This document shows, in pieces, positions 8,160 through 16,784 of a stretch of 64,000 nucleotides of DNA (its first letter is position 1; every line of letters starts with the position of its first letter). Source of the DNA: Cytophagales bacterium UBA2561 (GTDB lineage: Bacteria; Bacteroidota; Bacteroidia; Cytophagales; Thermoflexibacteraceae); NCBI GenBank assembly GCA_002340355.1, contig DDLX01000010.1:41339-105338 (forward strand). The letters are read 5' to 3'. The notes under the pieces are model-generated. The model had not been told where the DNA came from. It saw nothing but the letters and a program-made list of their open reading frames with translations, and ran no database searches. The position numbers and the translations under genes are program-made.

Positions 8160-9407
8160 TTAAGACTGGAGCAAGCTTTGATATAATTGAATATGTTGGT
8201 TTATAAAATGGTCTAGATTGTATTTTTGAATGGCATCTTCTCGAATTTTTTGAGGATTAAATTGAATTTTATCGCTCAGAATTTGTTGAATAGCTCTTCG
8301 TAAGTATTTGATATTCATTTTTTTCACTCGAATTCCATTTTCAGAATTGACTAAATCCAATCCTCCCCAAGTCTCAAATGAAATCACAGGTAAACCACAG
8401 CAAAGTGCCTCGATAGTGGTCTGTCCAAAAGCCTCCTGCAAGGAGGGAGTGACAAAAAAATCTCCTGCCGAATAAGCCAATGCCATTAATTTCTCATCTG
8501 AAATATAGTCTGTAAAACGGATGTAAGGAATATGTTGGAAAGCCTTATTTTTTTGACCTATTGCCAATAAATAAGGGGGATTTTCTAATCCTGAGACAGC
8601 CTCAATTAATAACTGCAATCCTTTAAACTGATTATCCAAACTAGCAGAAACAAAAACTAAAACAGGAATATCAGAAGGTAGGTCAAATAGAGTTCGACAG
8701 AAAAATTTATCATATGGTTTAAAAACTTTAGTATCTAAACCTAAAGGAATAAGGTGATGTTTAAATGATTTTAAAATTTGACTTTGCTCTGATAACTTTT
8801 TCATTGTTTGAGTTGTAGCCAATACCTCTATATACTGATTTTCAATATTTTGTATTTTTGTCTTTGTGTTTTTATTTAATAATATATCTAAATTAGTCTT
8901 CTCTGGATGAATAAAATTAGTCAATTGTTTAGCTTGATAATCTGTTCCGATTGAATAAAAAAAGCCTCCCGTAAAAGGGTGCATATCATGTAATGTCCAT
9001 AGAATTGGCTTTTGATTCTTGCTAAAAAAGGAAGGATAATCTAAAAAATCATTGACCCAATGTAAGTGTAGAATATCAGCTTGTTGGTATAAGGGATGCG
9101 AAGTTATATCATGTAAGGTTTCTGGAAAAGTAAATCCATAGCCAAGTGAATATCCTTTGAGTTGAAGACCTTGTTGGTCATGAAAAGAATGAGGACTTTG
9201 TAGCTTTAGTTTGATACGAAGGCGGTCTTGGAGCGTAAATTTTTGAGGCAAAGAAGGCTGAAAGATATATTTCCGTCTTTTGGTATTATTAAAATTATCT
9301 AAGGTTAATAAATCTGATTCATAACCCCTGTCTAATAATCCATAATGTAGTCTTCGAACGGCATTAGCTCCCCCTCTATCAAATCGACTAATATGCAAAA
9401 TTTTCAT
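8160..9407 (-). CDS. Family 4 glycosyltransferase
   Basis: A cytoplasmic GT-B glycosyltransferase of 415 residues that transfers sugar from a nucleotide sugar to a glycan or lipid carrier, probably for surface polysaccharide. I choose the ATG at 9407 because the protein then begins MKILHISRFDRGGANAVRR, the standard N-terminal strand with the glycine-rich loop; an upstream start at 9443 only adds a hydrophobic, unconserved tail. The mid-protein motif LHWVNDF and the C-terminal EAFGQTTIEALCCGLPVI (the EX7E pattern) mark GT4. It is similar to the WcaI/WcaC style of enzyme. No polysaccharide cluster surrounds it, so the acceptor is unknown. Confidence 0.88.
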   Translation of the reverse strand: MKILHISRFDRGGANAVRRLHYGLLDRGYESDLLTLDNFNNTKRRKYIFQPSLPQKFTLQDRLRIKLKLQSPHSFHDQQGLQLKGYSLGYGFTFPETLHDITSHPLYQQADILHLHWVNDFLDYPSFFSKNQKPILWTLHDMHPFTGGFFYSIGTDYQAKQLTNFIHPEKTNLDILLNKNTKTKIQNIENQYIEVLATTQTMKKLSEQSQILKSFKHHLIPLGLDTKVFKPYDKFFCRTLFDLPSDIPVLVFVSASLDNQFKGLQLLIEAVSGLENPPYLLAIGQKNKAFQHIPYIRFTDYISDEKLMALAYSAGDFFVTPSLQEAFGQTTIEALCCGLPVISFETWGGLDLVNSENGIRVKKMNIKYLRRAIQQILSDKIQFNPQKIREDAIQKYNLDHFINQHIQLYQSLLQS

Positions 9408-9477
9408 AAATAAAATATAGAAAAAGAAGAATACCTTTGACAAACTTTTTTATTCTATCAAAGGTACTTTGTCAGTT

Positions 9478-9681
9478 TTATTTTTTAATTCTAATAGGTT
9501 TACCCCACATAAACATCGAAAAGCCTTCTTCGACTTCCTCTACTTCAAGTGTGACTTTTTTGCCACTGACTTTTAGGTTTTCAGGCAAATTAATGGGTCT
9601 CCATTCTTCGCCATTATCTCCTTCAATTCCCCAAAAACCTGTTCCTAAATCTTGATAAATAACCGTTCCTTTTATTTTCAT
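9478..9681 (-). CDS. Small conserved protein of unknown function (67 aa)
   Basis: A compact, all-beta-looking protein starting MKIKGTVIYQDLGTGFWGI, with EEWRPINLPENL in the middle and SMFMWGKPIRI at the end. The alternation of short strands and glycines suggests a small OB- or SH3-like barrel. I recall similar short proteins in Bacteroidota, annotated only as hypothetical. The coherent protein pattern, a terminator 130 bases upstream of its start belonging to the neighbour, and placement between two same-strand genes support it as real. No signal peptide or membrane segment. Function unknown. Confidence 0.7.
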   Translation of the reverse strand: MKIKGTVIYQDLGTGFWGIEGDNGEEWRPINLPENLKVSGKKVTLEVEEVEEGFSMFMWGKPIRIKK

Positions 9682-9730
9682 GACGTTTCAAATTTATGTT
9701 TTAAACTAAAAAAATTGATTTAAAATAATT

Positions 9731-9763
9731 AAACCTATGAAATTTCAAAAACTCCATAGGTTT
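9731..9763 (-). terminator. Intrinsic terminator of the Bax-inhibitor-1 gene
   Basis: aaacctatg (9731-9739) pairs with cataggttt (9755-9763) around an AT loop, 24 bases beyond the stop of the minus-strand gene at 9787, with T-rich sequence following on that strand. Confidence 0.8.
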
Positions 9764-9786
9764 ATATAAGACGTAGTAAATTGAAA

Positions 9787-10533
9787 TTAGTCTGAACTTA
9801 GAATGCTCAATAAACGTAAAATCTCAACATAAAGCCAAACTAGTGTGACCATTAAACCCATTGCGGCAAACCATTCCATATATTTCGGAACACCTGCCTG
9901 TGAATATTGGTCAATCAAATCAAAATCCAGAATTAAGTTTAATGCGGCAACTCCAATTATTACCAAACTAAAGCCGATTCCAATCCAACCCAATTGGTGC
10001 ATATATGGAATTTCTAAACCTACCATTCGTAACACCATGATACTTAAATAAGTGATAAAAATAGCGAAAGTTGCTCCGATAATAACTGATTTCAATTTTT
10101 CGGTTGGCTTGATAATTCCCCACTTGTAAAGTCCAAGCATGACAAATAAAATTCCGAGTGTTAGACCAATTGCCTGAGTTCCAATACCAGGAACATATGT
10201 TTCGGCAAAAAGAGTAATTGTTCCTAACAGAATTCCTTCTATAACTGCGTAAATGGGGGCAGTAATCGGAGCCCAGTGAGGTTTAAATTGGGTGAGCAAG
10301 ACCATTAGAAAGGCACTAATCGAACCAATGCCAAGAAGAGGTAATAATAATGCTCCACCGCCTGCGATGATTTGTAACCAAGCGAATCCACCGCCACCTA
10401 GTAAACAGAAGAACATGATATACGACTTATTAACTGTACCATTTACAGTCATTAACTTGCCCGAAGATTGTGCTTGAGCATTTTTGAGGAATCGGGATTC
10501 CTTCAGCATCGGATTTGAGGAAGTCTTTCTCAT
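9787..10533 (-). CDS. Bax inhibitor-1 / YccA family membrane protein
   Basis: A 248-residue integral membrane protein with a soluble N-terminus (about 1-35) and seven hydrophobic segments: about 37-55, 60-82, 88-106, 115-132, 143-165, 175-197 and 215-240. The pattern FAWLQIIAGGGALLLPLLG followed by APIYAVIEGILLG is typical of bacterial BI-1 relatives (Bax1-I). The family covers pH-gated calcium channels and stress modulators of membrane proteases such as FtsH; which applies here is unknown. It stands alone, with its own terminator downstream. Confidence 0.88.
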   Translation of the reverse strand: MRKTSSNPMLKESRFLKNAQAQSSGKLMTVNGTVNKSYIMFFCLLGGGGFAWLQIIAGGGALLLPLLGIGSISAFLMVLLTQFKPHWAPITAPIYAVIEGILLGTITLFAETYVPGIGTQAIGLTLGILFVMLGLYKWGIIKPTEKLKSVIIGATFAIFITYLSIMVLRMVGLEIPYMHQLGWIGIGFSLVIIGVAALNLILDFDLIDQYSQAGVPKYMEWFAAMGLMVTLVWLYVEILRLLSILSSD

Positions 10534-11133
10534 AGTAATACGAATTGTGATAGTTTGATTTTGAGATGTACTCTAATAGAAAAAAACGTTTTTTCATCCC
10601 TATTTCATCTCTTTTTTGGGATATAACTGCTAATTTTTGTGATTTGTACAACGTACTTTCAGACAATTAAGTTATAGTAAAAAGTCGTAAAATCCAAAAT
10701 ATTTGTAAGAAATAGATTTTTATCGAAAACTTTTTTGACTATAATATAAAAAAATAAGTACTCTACCCTACTAAAAATGATTTATAAAATATAAGTCTTC
10801 AATAATAAAAAGTAGTAACTAAAAGAAGACTAAAATCGTACCGCAAAACTTTTTTTCTAAAAAGATATTAAAAGATTCGAGTTTATCCCAATTTTTTTGT
10901 TTTTATTAAGTCTAGATTCCGTAAAAATTTTAGATACTTTGGACACTCAAAACAGTTACTTGTTTATGACTTTAACCCCAAAAATTTTGTTTGTGATAGA
11001 AATGGGATAAAGTCTAAATAAGGGAGCGTAAAGTTTATAGATTTAGAAAAGTAAGATACGTTTGTGATTTACTAAAAAAGGTATCTTTTTTGTTCATAGA
11101 AAGTTTAATTACCCGATTCTTAAAAAAACTGAT
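10534..11133. other. 600-base gene-free region
   Basis: Very AT-rich. I find no supported gene. It contains gtacaacgtactt at 10646-10658 (a 13-mer repeated at 37169), a promoter-like box TACGTTTG at 11057-11064 with TTTA 19 bases before it, and a weak hairpin aagatac/gtatctt (11053-11087) just before the long signalling gene. Confidence 0.6.
11034..11087 (+). promoter_or_regulatory. Candidate promoter and leader hairpin of the signalling gene
   Basis: TTTA (11034-11037), 19 bases, TACGTTTG (11057-11064) fits the Bacteroidota consensus except for one base in the -33 element. The -7 box lies in the loop side of an inverted repeat aagatac (11053-11059) / gtatctt (11081-11087). The predicted start site near 11071 is compatible with a TTG start codon at 11134. 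Confidence 0.4.
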
Positions 11134-14100
11134 TTGGAGAAGCTCACCAATAAATTTCTGAACCGATTCATACAGCAATTTCTGGGTGTTTGCAAATATA
11201 TTATAATTTGCACTACACTTCTGGTCTGGATTTCTCATTTACACGCTCAAAATATTGGTAAAGTATTTACACACAGTTATTTACCTCAAGACTACAATGC
11301 AGAAACTCAGAATTGGTGTATTTTGCAAGATTCACACGGGATTATTTATGTAGCTAATGGTTCTTGTGTGTTGCGTTATGATGGAGTAAGCTGGGAACAG
11401 ATTTTTTTACCTAATGGGGCTGGTGCTATTTCTTTAGCTATTTCACCCAAAGGAAAAATTTACGTGGGAGGAATTGGAGAATTTGGATATTTACAGCCTA
11501 ATGATAAGGGCAAGATTGAATATATCTCACTCAAGTCAAAAATTGATAATTCATCTCATAAATTTGGTTACATTCGGACAATTCTGGTGCGAAGTGAGAG
11601 AGATGTGATCTTTAAAGGAGATACTCATTTCTTTCATCTGAAAGATGGTCAGATTAGAACATGGAAAGACTTGCCAAATTTGTATCATCGAAGTTTTTTA
11701 GTAGATAAAGAAATCTATGTTCGCCAACAAGGAATAGGTTTAAGTCGGTTTACGGGAGAAGAATTTGTGACAGTACGAGGAGGTGAGTTTTTCGCAGACA
11801 AAACAATTTCAGTTATTTTGCCTCATATTTCTGGCAATAAATTAATTGGAACAAGAAATGCTGGATTTTATTTGATGAATCTGAAAGATAATACAGGTGA
11901 AATAACACTTTTTGAATCTGAAATTAGCCAACTTCAAATTGAGCCTTATCATGGTAGATTACTCCAAAATGGAAACTATATCTTTTGTGGATTAAATGGA
12001 GGTGTTTTCATTACGGACACTAAAGGAAAAATTCTTCAAGTTTTATCCGAAGATATTGATTTGAAAGCTACACCATATTATGCCTTTGAAGACCAACAGG
12101 GGGCAGTATGGCTGGGGTTATCTAAGGGAATTCTTCGAGCAGAAATTAACAAGGCAATTACTTTTTTTGGGGAAGAAGTTGGACTTAGAGGAATGGTAAA
12201 TGCTATTTTAGAAGTTGGGAAACGAGTTTATGTTGGGACAGGAGAGGGATTCTATTATATTGAAAATAGTCAAGTACATCAAATTCCAAATGCTACTGAA
12301 CAAACATGGTTCATTAAAAAAATTAAACTTTATAATGGCGATTCAACTATTATTTTTGGTGAAAGAAAATATATTTATGAATTACGTCCAGATGGTAAAC
12401 CGAAAATCATTCATGAATTTGCTGATGGGTATTCTGCCCTTAATGCTACAGTATCTCAGAAGCACCCTGATATAGTTTGGATAGCTCATCGAGAAGGAAT
12501 CGGGAAATTAGTATTAGGCTCACAAATTCGTTACCAAGAGGTAGCAAAGACTTTTGAAACCAGACATATTCTTGAAGACTGGAAAGGAAATTTGTGGCTT
12601 TGTTCCTATCAAAATGGAATTATCAAAGTAGATTTTTCCGAATCCCATGATTTAGATTCTATACAATTAACGGAATATAATATAGAAGATGGTTTACCTT
12701 CATTACGATATCCTTTCGTTTTTGAAGCAAATAAGCATATTTTGTTCGGATTTCCTGAGGGTTTGTATGAATTCAATTCTAAGATGAATCGTTTTGAACC
12801 TTCAGATTTTTTGGGCAAAGATCTCCGACAACGAAGTATTTTTTATGCTATAGAAGATCAAAATCAAAATGTGTGGATAACAGGAATGAATAATCGTGAA
12901 TCCCCCTTGGGTGTTGCTAAGTTAGTTGATCAAAATCGTTATAAATGGTATGATACACCTCTTCGCCGTATTCCACAGATGTTAGAAAATAAGATATTTT
13001 TGGGAAATGAGAAGGATCAAATAATTTGGGTAGGAGGCTCTGAAGGGCTATTTCGATACGAAATCCAAGAAGAAGAAACGGACTTATTGAATGATTTTTA
13101 TGCCCTAATTAGTAAAATTACGTTAAATGAAGATTCTGTCATTTTTCATGGGACGCACCTTGAAAAAATTGCCGAAAATACCTTTCGAGTTGTAGCAAAT
13201 CAGCCCCAGAATCGACAACCAATTTTTGAACATTATCAAAATTCGTTAACTTTCCAATATACGGCTACTTCCTATGATTATCCTGAAGGCAATTTTTATG
13301 AACATTATTTAGAAGGTTATGATGAACACTGGTCTTCTTGGAGTTCGGAAAGTAAAAAAGAATATACCAATTTGCCAGCAGGAAAATTTATATTTCGAGT
13401 TAGAGCCAAAAATATTTATGGGAAAGAAAGTTATGAGACGTATTATGCTTTTGAGATTCGTCCACCTTGGTATTTAACTAATGTAGCCTATTTATTCTAT
13501 GTTTTTGGAGTGATTATTAGCATTTGGTTATCTATTGTATTCTATACCAAACGGTTACGGCGTGATAAAGAAAAATTGGAGTTCATTGTAGAAGCTCGGA
13601 CTTCTGAAGTGAAACGGAAAAATGACGTTTTAGAACAACAAAAAGAAGAGCTTGAACAACAGAAAGCACAGCTTGGTAAAGCACTTAATAACATTTCGGC
13701 ATTACATGATATAGGACAAAAAATTACGGCTTCCTTAGAATTGGAACAATTGGTACAAACCATTTATACCAATGTGAATACGCTAGGAGATGCAACTATT
13801 TTTGGAATTGGATCATATAATCCAAGTTTAGAATGTATTGAATTTAAAGGATATATTGAGGATGGGCAAAAACACTCCTATACATCTGAGTCTCTGAATG
13901 ATAAACGTAAATTTTCGGTTTGGTGTTTTCTGAACCAAAAAGAGGTAATTATTAATGATTTAAAAGAAGGTTATCAAAAATATCTGAATATTAAGCATTA
14001 TACTCCTCCTACAGATGCTCCTCAGTCATTGATTTATGTACCTTTGGTCATTGATAAAAATCCTGTTGGTGTTTTGACCTTACAAAGTTATACACAAAAT

Positions 14101-14964
14101 GCATATAAGAATTTGGATATTACGGTTTTACGTTCTTTAGCTTCCTATGTAGCGATTGCCTTAGAAAATGCAAAATCTTACGAAGTGATTAAAGAAAATA
14201 ATGTTAAAATTACAGACAGTATTCGGTATGCAAAGACGATTCAAAATGCCATTTTACCCAGTGAATCCGAAATGTACGAAGCCTTCGACGACTATTTTGT
14301 GATTTTTCGTCCAAAAGATATTGTCTCAGGAGATTTTTTCTGGATTTCACATACACCAAAACGAACCTTAATTGCAGTAGTTGATTGTACAGGACATGGA
14401 GTACCGGGGGCTTTTATGAGTATGGTCGGAAATGATTTATTAACTGAAATTGTAAATCAAGAAACGAAAGCTGTCCCTTTCTTGATGCTTGAGAAGTTAA
14501 ATAAGCGTATTCAGGAAGCACTTCGCCAAAAACGAGGCTTTAATAACGATGGCATGGATGTTTGTTTGTGTTTGCTAGAAAACCAAAGAGAAGAGACTGT
14601 ACAAGTCTCATTTACAGGCGCAAAGCGTCCTTTGTACTATTTTGATATTGACCAAAAGGAACTTGCTCAATTGCGAGGTGATAAAAAGTCAGTGGGAGGT
14701 ATACAACGAAAAAAGAGAAATTTTACAAATCAAACTATTTTTCTTCAAAAAGGAGACTTACTATATCTTTCTACGGATGGTATTGTTGATCAGCCCAATC
14801 TTGAAGGTCAAAAATTTGGAACGCCTTATTTTAAATCGCTTTTAGCTGAAAATGCAATAGAATCCCTTGAAAATCAGCGAAAAATACTTGAAATGGCATT
14901 AGCTACACATATGGGAAATGCACCACAACGTGATGATATGACGGTTATCGGAATTCAACTTTAA
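11134..14964 (+). CDS. Propeller / Y_Y_Y / GAF / PP2C-SpoIIE signalling phosphatase
   Basis: A 1276-residue membrane signalling protein. N-terminal signal sequence (about 1-38, ending HAQ), then a periplasmic beta-propeller with repeats such as GAVWLGLSKGIL, GNLWLCSYQNGI, QNVWITGM and QIIWVGGSEGLF (about 40-640). Next come a Y_Y_Y domain (about 700-775), one membrane helix (about 778-805), a coiled coil (about 805-850, EQQKEELEQQKAQL), GAF (about 852-1012) and a PP2C/SpoIIE phosphatase (about 1030-1276) with DCTGHGVPGAFMSM, STDGIVDQPN and RDDMTVIG. So it senses outside and dephosphorylates a protein inside, replacing the usual histidine kinase; the substrate, perhaps an anti-anti-sigma factor, is not encoded here. 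No ATG fits; the start is TTG at 11134, directly before the signal sequence. Upstream in-frame stop is at 11065. Confidence 0.9.
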   Translation: MEKLTNKFLNRFIQQFLGVCKYIIICTTLLVWISHLHAQNIGKVFTHSYLPQDYNAETQNWCILQDSHGIIYVANGSCVLRYDGVSWEQIFLPNGAGAISLAISPKGKIYVGGIGEFGYLQPNDKGKIEYISLKSKIDNSSHKFGYIRTILVRSERDVIFKGDTHFFHLKDGQIRTWKDLPNLYHRSFLVDKEIYVRQQGIGLSRFTGEEFVTVRGGEFFADKTISVILPHISGNKLIGTRNAGFYLMNLKDNTGEITLFESEISQLQIEPYHGRLLQNGNYIFCGLNGGVFITDTKGKILQVLSEDIDLKATPYYAFEDQQGAVWLGLSKGILRAEINKAITFFGEEVGLRGMVNAILEVGKRVYVGTGEGFYYIENSQVHQIPNATEQTWFIKKIKLYNGDSTIIFGERKYIYELRPDGKPKIIHEFADGYSALNATVSQKHPDIVWIAHREGIGKLVLGSQIRYQEVAKTFETRHILEDWKGNLWLCSYQNGIIKVDFSESHDLDSIQLTEYNIEDGLPSLRYPFVFEANKHILFGFPEGLYEFNSKMNRFEPSDFLGKDLRQRSIFYAIEDQNQNVWITGMNNRESPLGVAKLVDQNRYKWYDTPLRRIPQMLENKIFLGNEKDQIIWVGGSEGLFRYEIQEEETDLLNDFYALISKITLNEDSVIFHGTHLEKIAENTFRVVANQPQNRQPIFEHYQNSLTFQYTATSYDYPEGNFYEHYLEGYDEHWSSWSSESKKEYTNLPAGKFIFRVRAKNIYGKESYETYYAFEIRPPWYLTNVAYLFYVFGVIISIWLSIVFYTKRLRRDKEKLEFIVEARTSEVKRKNDVLEQQKEELEQQKAQLGKALNNISALHDIGQKITASLELEQLVQTIYTNVNTLGDATIFGIGSYNPSLECIEFKGYIEDGQKHSYTSESLNDKRKFSVWCFLNQKEVIINDLKEGYQKYLNIKHYTPPTDAPQSLIYVPLVIDKNPVGVLTLQSYTQNAYKNLDITVLRSLASYVAIALENAKSYEVIKENNVKITDSIRYAKTIQNAILPSESEMYEAFDDYFVIFRPKDIVSGDFFWISHTPKRTLIAVVDCTGHGVPGAFMSMVGNDLLTEIVNQETKAVPFLMLEKLNKRIQEALRQKRGFNNDGMDVCLCLLENQREETVQVSFTGAKRPLYYFDIDQKELAQLRGDKKSVGGIQRKKRNFTNQTIFLQKGDLLYLSTDGIVDQPNLEGQKFGTPYFKSLLAENAIESLENQRKILEMALATHMGNAPQRDDMTVIGIQL

Positions 14965-15071
14965 ATTGATTTAATAATTTGCTCTTTTTTCGATTTTATT
15001 TATCTATGTTTATTGAAATAGTATCAGATAAAACTTACAAATGCTAAGGCAAATGTGGAGAGACTAAAGTC

Positions 15072-15650
15072 TTAAAAAGGAAGTCGTTCAAAGATCATAA
15101 CCAATGCTATACCTGCTGATGCTCCTGACAAAATTAAATTCCATTCTCTGTCAATGACCCTAAGCCCCGAAATCAAACCATAAGAAATAGTTAGAATGAC
15201 TAATACAATAAAGACCTGTCCCAATTCTAATCCTATATTAAAAGCAAAAAGAGGTACTAAAAGTTCATCCGAACCACCCAAAAGAGCCGATAAGAAATTA
15301 GAAAATCCCATTCCATGAATTAACCCAAATCCCATTGCTGTAATATAACGGTTGATTTGCTGTCCCCGAATTTCTGACTTTTGGAAAAAATTTTGAAGAC
15401 AAGTCAAGAAAATAGTTACAGGAATCAAAAATTCGATCCACTCGGCATTTCGAGGAATAATATCCAATGTGGCTAAACCCAAAGTTATCGAATGTCCAAT
15501 AGTGAATGCAGTTACTAAAATTAATACATTTTTCCAATGCTTGAGTTGATAAACTGCACACAATGCTGTAATGAATAAAATATGATCATATCCCTGAATA
15601 TCAGAAATATGAGAAAATCCCATTTGGAGATATAGTTCAAATTCAGACAT
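15072..15650 (-). CDS. HupE/UreJ family membrane protein
   Basis: A 192-residue polytopic membrane protein with about six hydrophobic segments. The family motif appears as GYDHILFITALCAVY (about 20-34), followed by TAFTIGHSITLGLA (about 47-60) and GLIHGMGFSNFLSALL (about 110-125); the conserved histidines in these segments probably bind metal. HupE and UreJ relatives are thought to move nickel or cobalt, but no hydrogenase or urease gene is nearby, so the substrate is open. It begins 30 bases after murB ends on the same strand and could be co-transcribed with it. Confidence 0.82.
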   Translation of the reverse strand: MSEFELYLQMGFSHISDIQGYDHILFITALCAVYQLKHWKNVLILVTAFTIGHSITLGLATLDIIPRNAEWIEFLIPVTIFLTCLQNFFQKSEIRGQQINRYITAMGFGLIHGMGFSNFLSALLGGSDELLVPLFAFNIGLELGQVFIVLVILTISYGLISGLRVIDREWNLILSGASAGIALVMIFERLPF

Positions 15651-15680
15651 TTTCGTAAAGATTTTTATGTGAAACTTCCC

Positions 15681-16703
15681 TTAAATTACATTGACTTCTC
15701 GTTCTAATTGAATTCCAAATTTCTCAAAAACAAATCGCTGAACTTTCTTAGAAAAATCTAAAATTTCTTTTCCTGTAGCTTGACCATGATTCACCAGTAC
15801 TAAGGCTTGCTTTTCATATGTTCCTGTATTTCCAAAATGTTTCCCTTTAATGCCTGTTTGTTCAATTAACCAGCCAGCAGGTATTTTAGTTTTTGACTCT
15901 GAAACGGCATAGCCAATAATACTTGGAAATTGATTTTTTAGGCTTTCAAACTGAGTATTTGGAATTGTCGGATTTTTGAAAAAACTTCCCGAATTTCCAA
16001 TTTTTGCAGGGTCTGGTAGTTTATTTTGTCGAATCTCAATTATGGCATTACTTATCGTCTTGAGTGAAATATCTTGATCATAACTTTCTAATTTTGATTG
16101 AATTGCACCATAAGAAATCGTGAATTTTGGATTTTTGGATAATCGTAAAACAACCGAAGTAATGATAAATTTTCCTTTTAATTCTTGCTTGAAAATACTA
16201 TTTCGATAACCAAATTTACAATCTGAGCTTGTAAAAGTTTGACATTTTCCTGTGGCTATTTCTATGGCTTCTAAGCTCTCAAAAACGTCCTTTAGCTCCA
16301 CGCCATATGCTCCAATATTTTGAATGGGAGCAGCTCCAATTGTTCCAGGGATAAGGGATAAATTTTCTAAGCCTCCAAGTTCTTTTTCGATAGTATAACA
16401 TACTGCAGAATGCCAATTTACTCCCGCACCGAATCTTAGAAGAACACAATCTTGAGTTTCTTGAATTTTTTCAATACCCTGAATATCCATCTGTAAAACT
16501 AGCCCCTCAAAATCTTGAGTCAATAACAAATTGCTTCCTCCACCCAAAATTAGAAAAGGTATATCTTTGAAGGTGGGATTTTGCAAAATGTTTTGAATAT
16601 CATCAAGATGTCGTATTTGACAAAAGAATTTTGCTTTTGCTTCAACTCCGAAAGTATTCAGTAATTTTAGTGAAACGTGAGATTGTATATGGGGCTTCGT
16701 CAT
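15681..16703 (-). CDS. murB: UDP-N-acetylenolpyruvoylglucosamine reductase
   Basis: Reduces UDP-GlcNAc-enolpyruvate to UDP-MurNAc with NADPH and FAD, the second committed step of peptidoglycan synthesis. The 340-residue protein starts with the NTFGVEAKAKFF block of MurB, then has FAD-binding FLILGGGSNLLLT (about 50-62), LSLIPGTIGAAPIQNIGAYGVEL (about 117-139), FGYRNSIFK (about 165), GNSGSFFKNP with the catalytic serine (about 240) and the IPAGWLIEQTGIKGK block (about 275-290). The lack of a Tyr loop is typical of the longer type I form. It lies 81 bases downstream of mpl with a hairpin between, so transcription may continue only in part. No division-cluster genes surround it. Confidence 0.94.
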   Translation of the reverse strand: MTKPHIQSHVSLKLLNTFGVEAKAKFFCQIRHLDDIQNILQNPTFKDIPFLILGGGSNLLLTQDFEGLVLQMDIQGIEKIQETQDCVLLRFGAGVNWHSAVCYTIEKELGGLENLSLIPGTIGAAPIQNIGAYGVELKDVFESLEAIEIATGKCQTFTSSDCKFGYRNSIFKQELKGKFIITSVVLRLSKNPKFTISYGAIQSKLESYDQDISLKTISNAIIEIRQNKLPDPAKIGNSGSFFKNPTIPNTQFESLKNQFPSIIGYAVSESKTKIPAGWLIEQTGIKGKHFGNTGTYEKQALVLVNHGQATGKEILDFSKKVQRFVFEKFGIQLEREVNVI

Positions 16704-16722
16704 CCTTATTTTGTAAAATAAA

Positions 16723-16761
16723 CTTAAACCTATAGAAATGTGAAAGTCTTATAGGTTTAAG
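16723..16761 (-). terminator. Terminator after mpl
   Basis: An 11-bp stem cttaaacctat / ataggtttaag separated by 17 bases lies between mpl and murB, with a T-rich run after it on the minus strand. It would end mpl transcription or attenuate read-through into murB, for which I see no separate promoter. Confidence 0.75.
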
Positions 16762-16784
16762 CGTAGAGTAAATTTATTTTTGAA

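Noticed and set aside
10430..10666. Minus-strand open frame overlapping the Bax-inhibitor gene start
   Set aside because: No recognisable protein pattern; it overlaps a confident gene in another frame.
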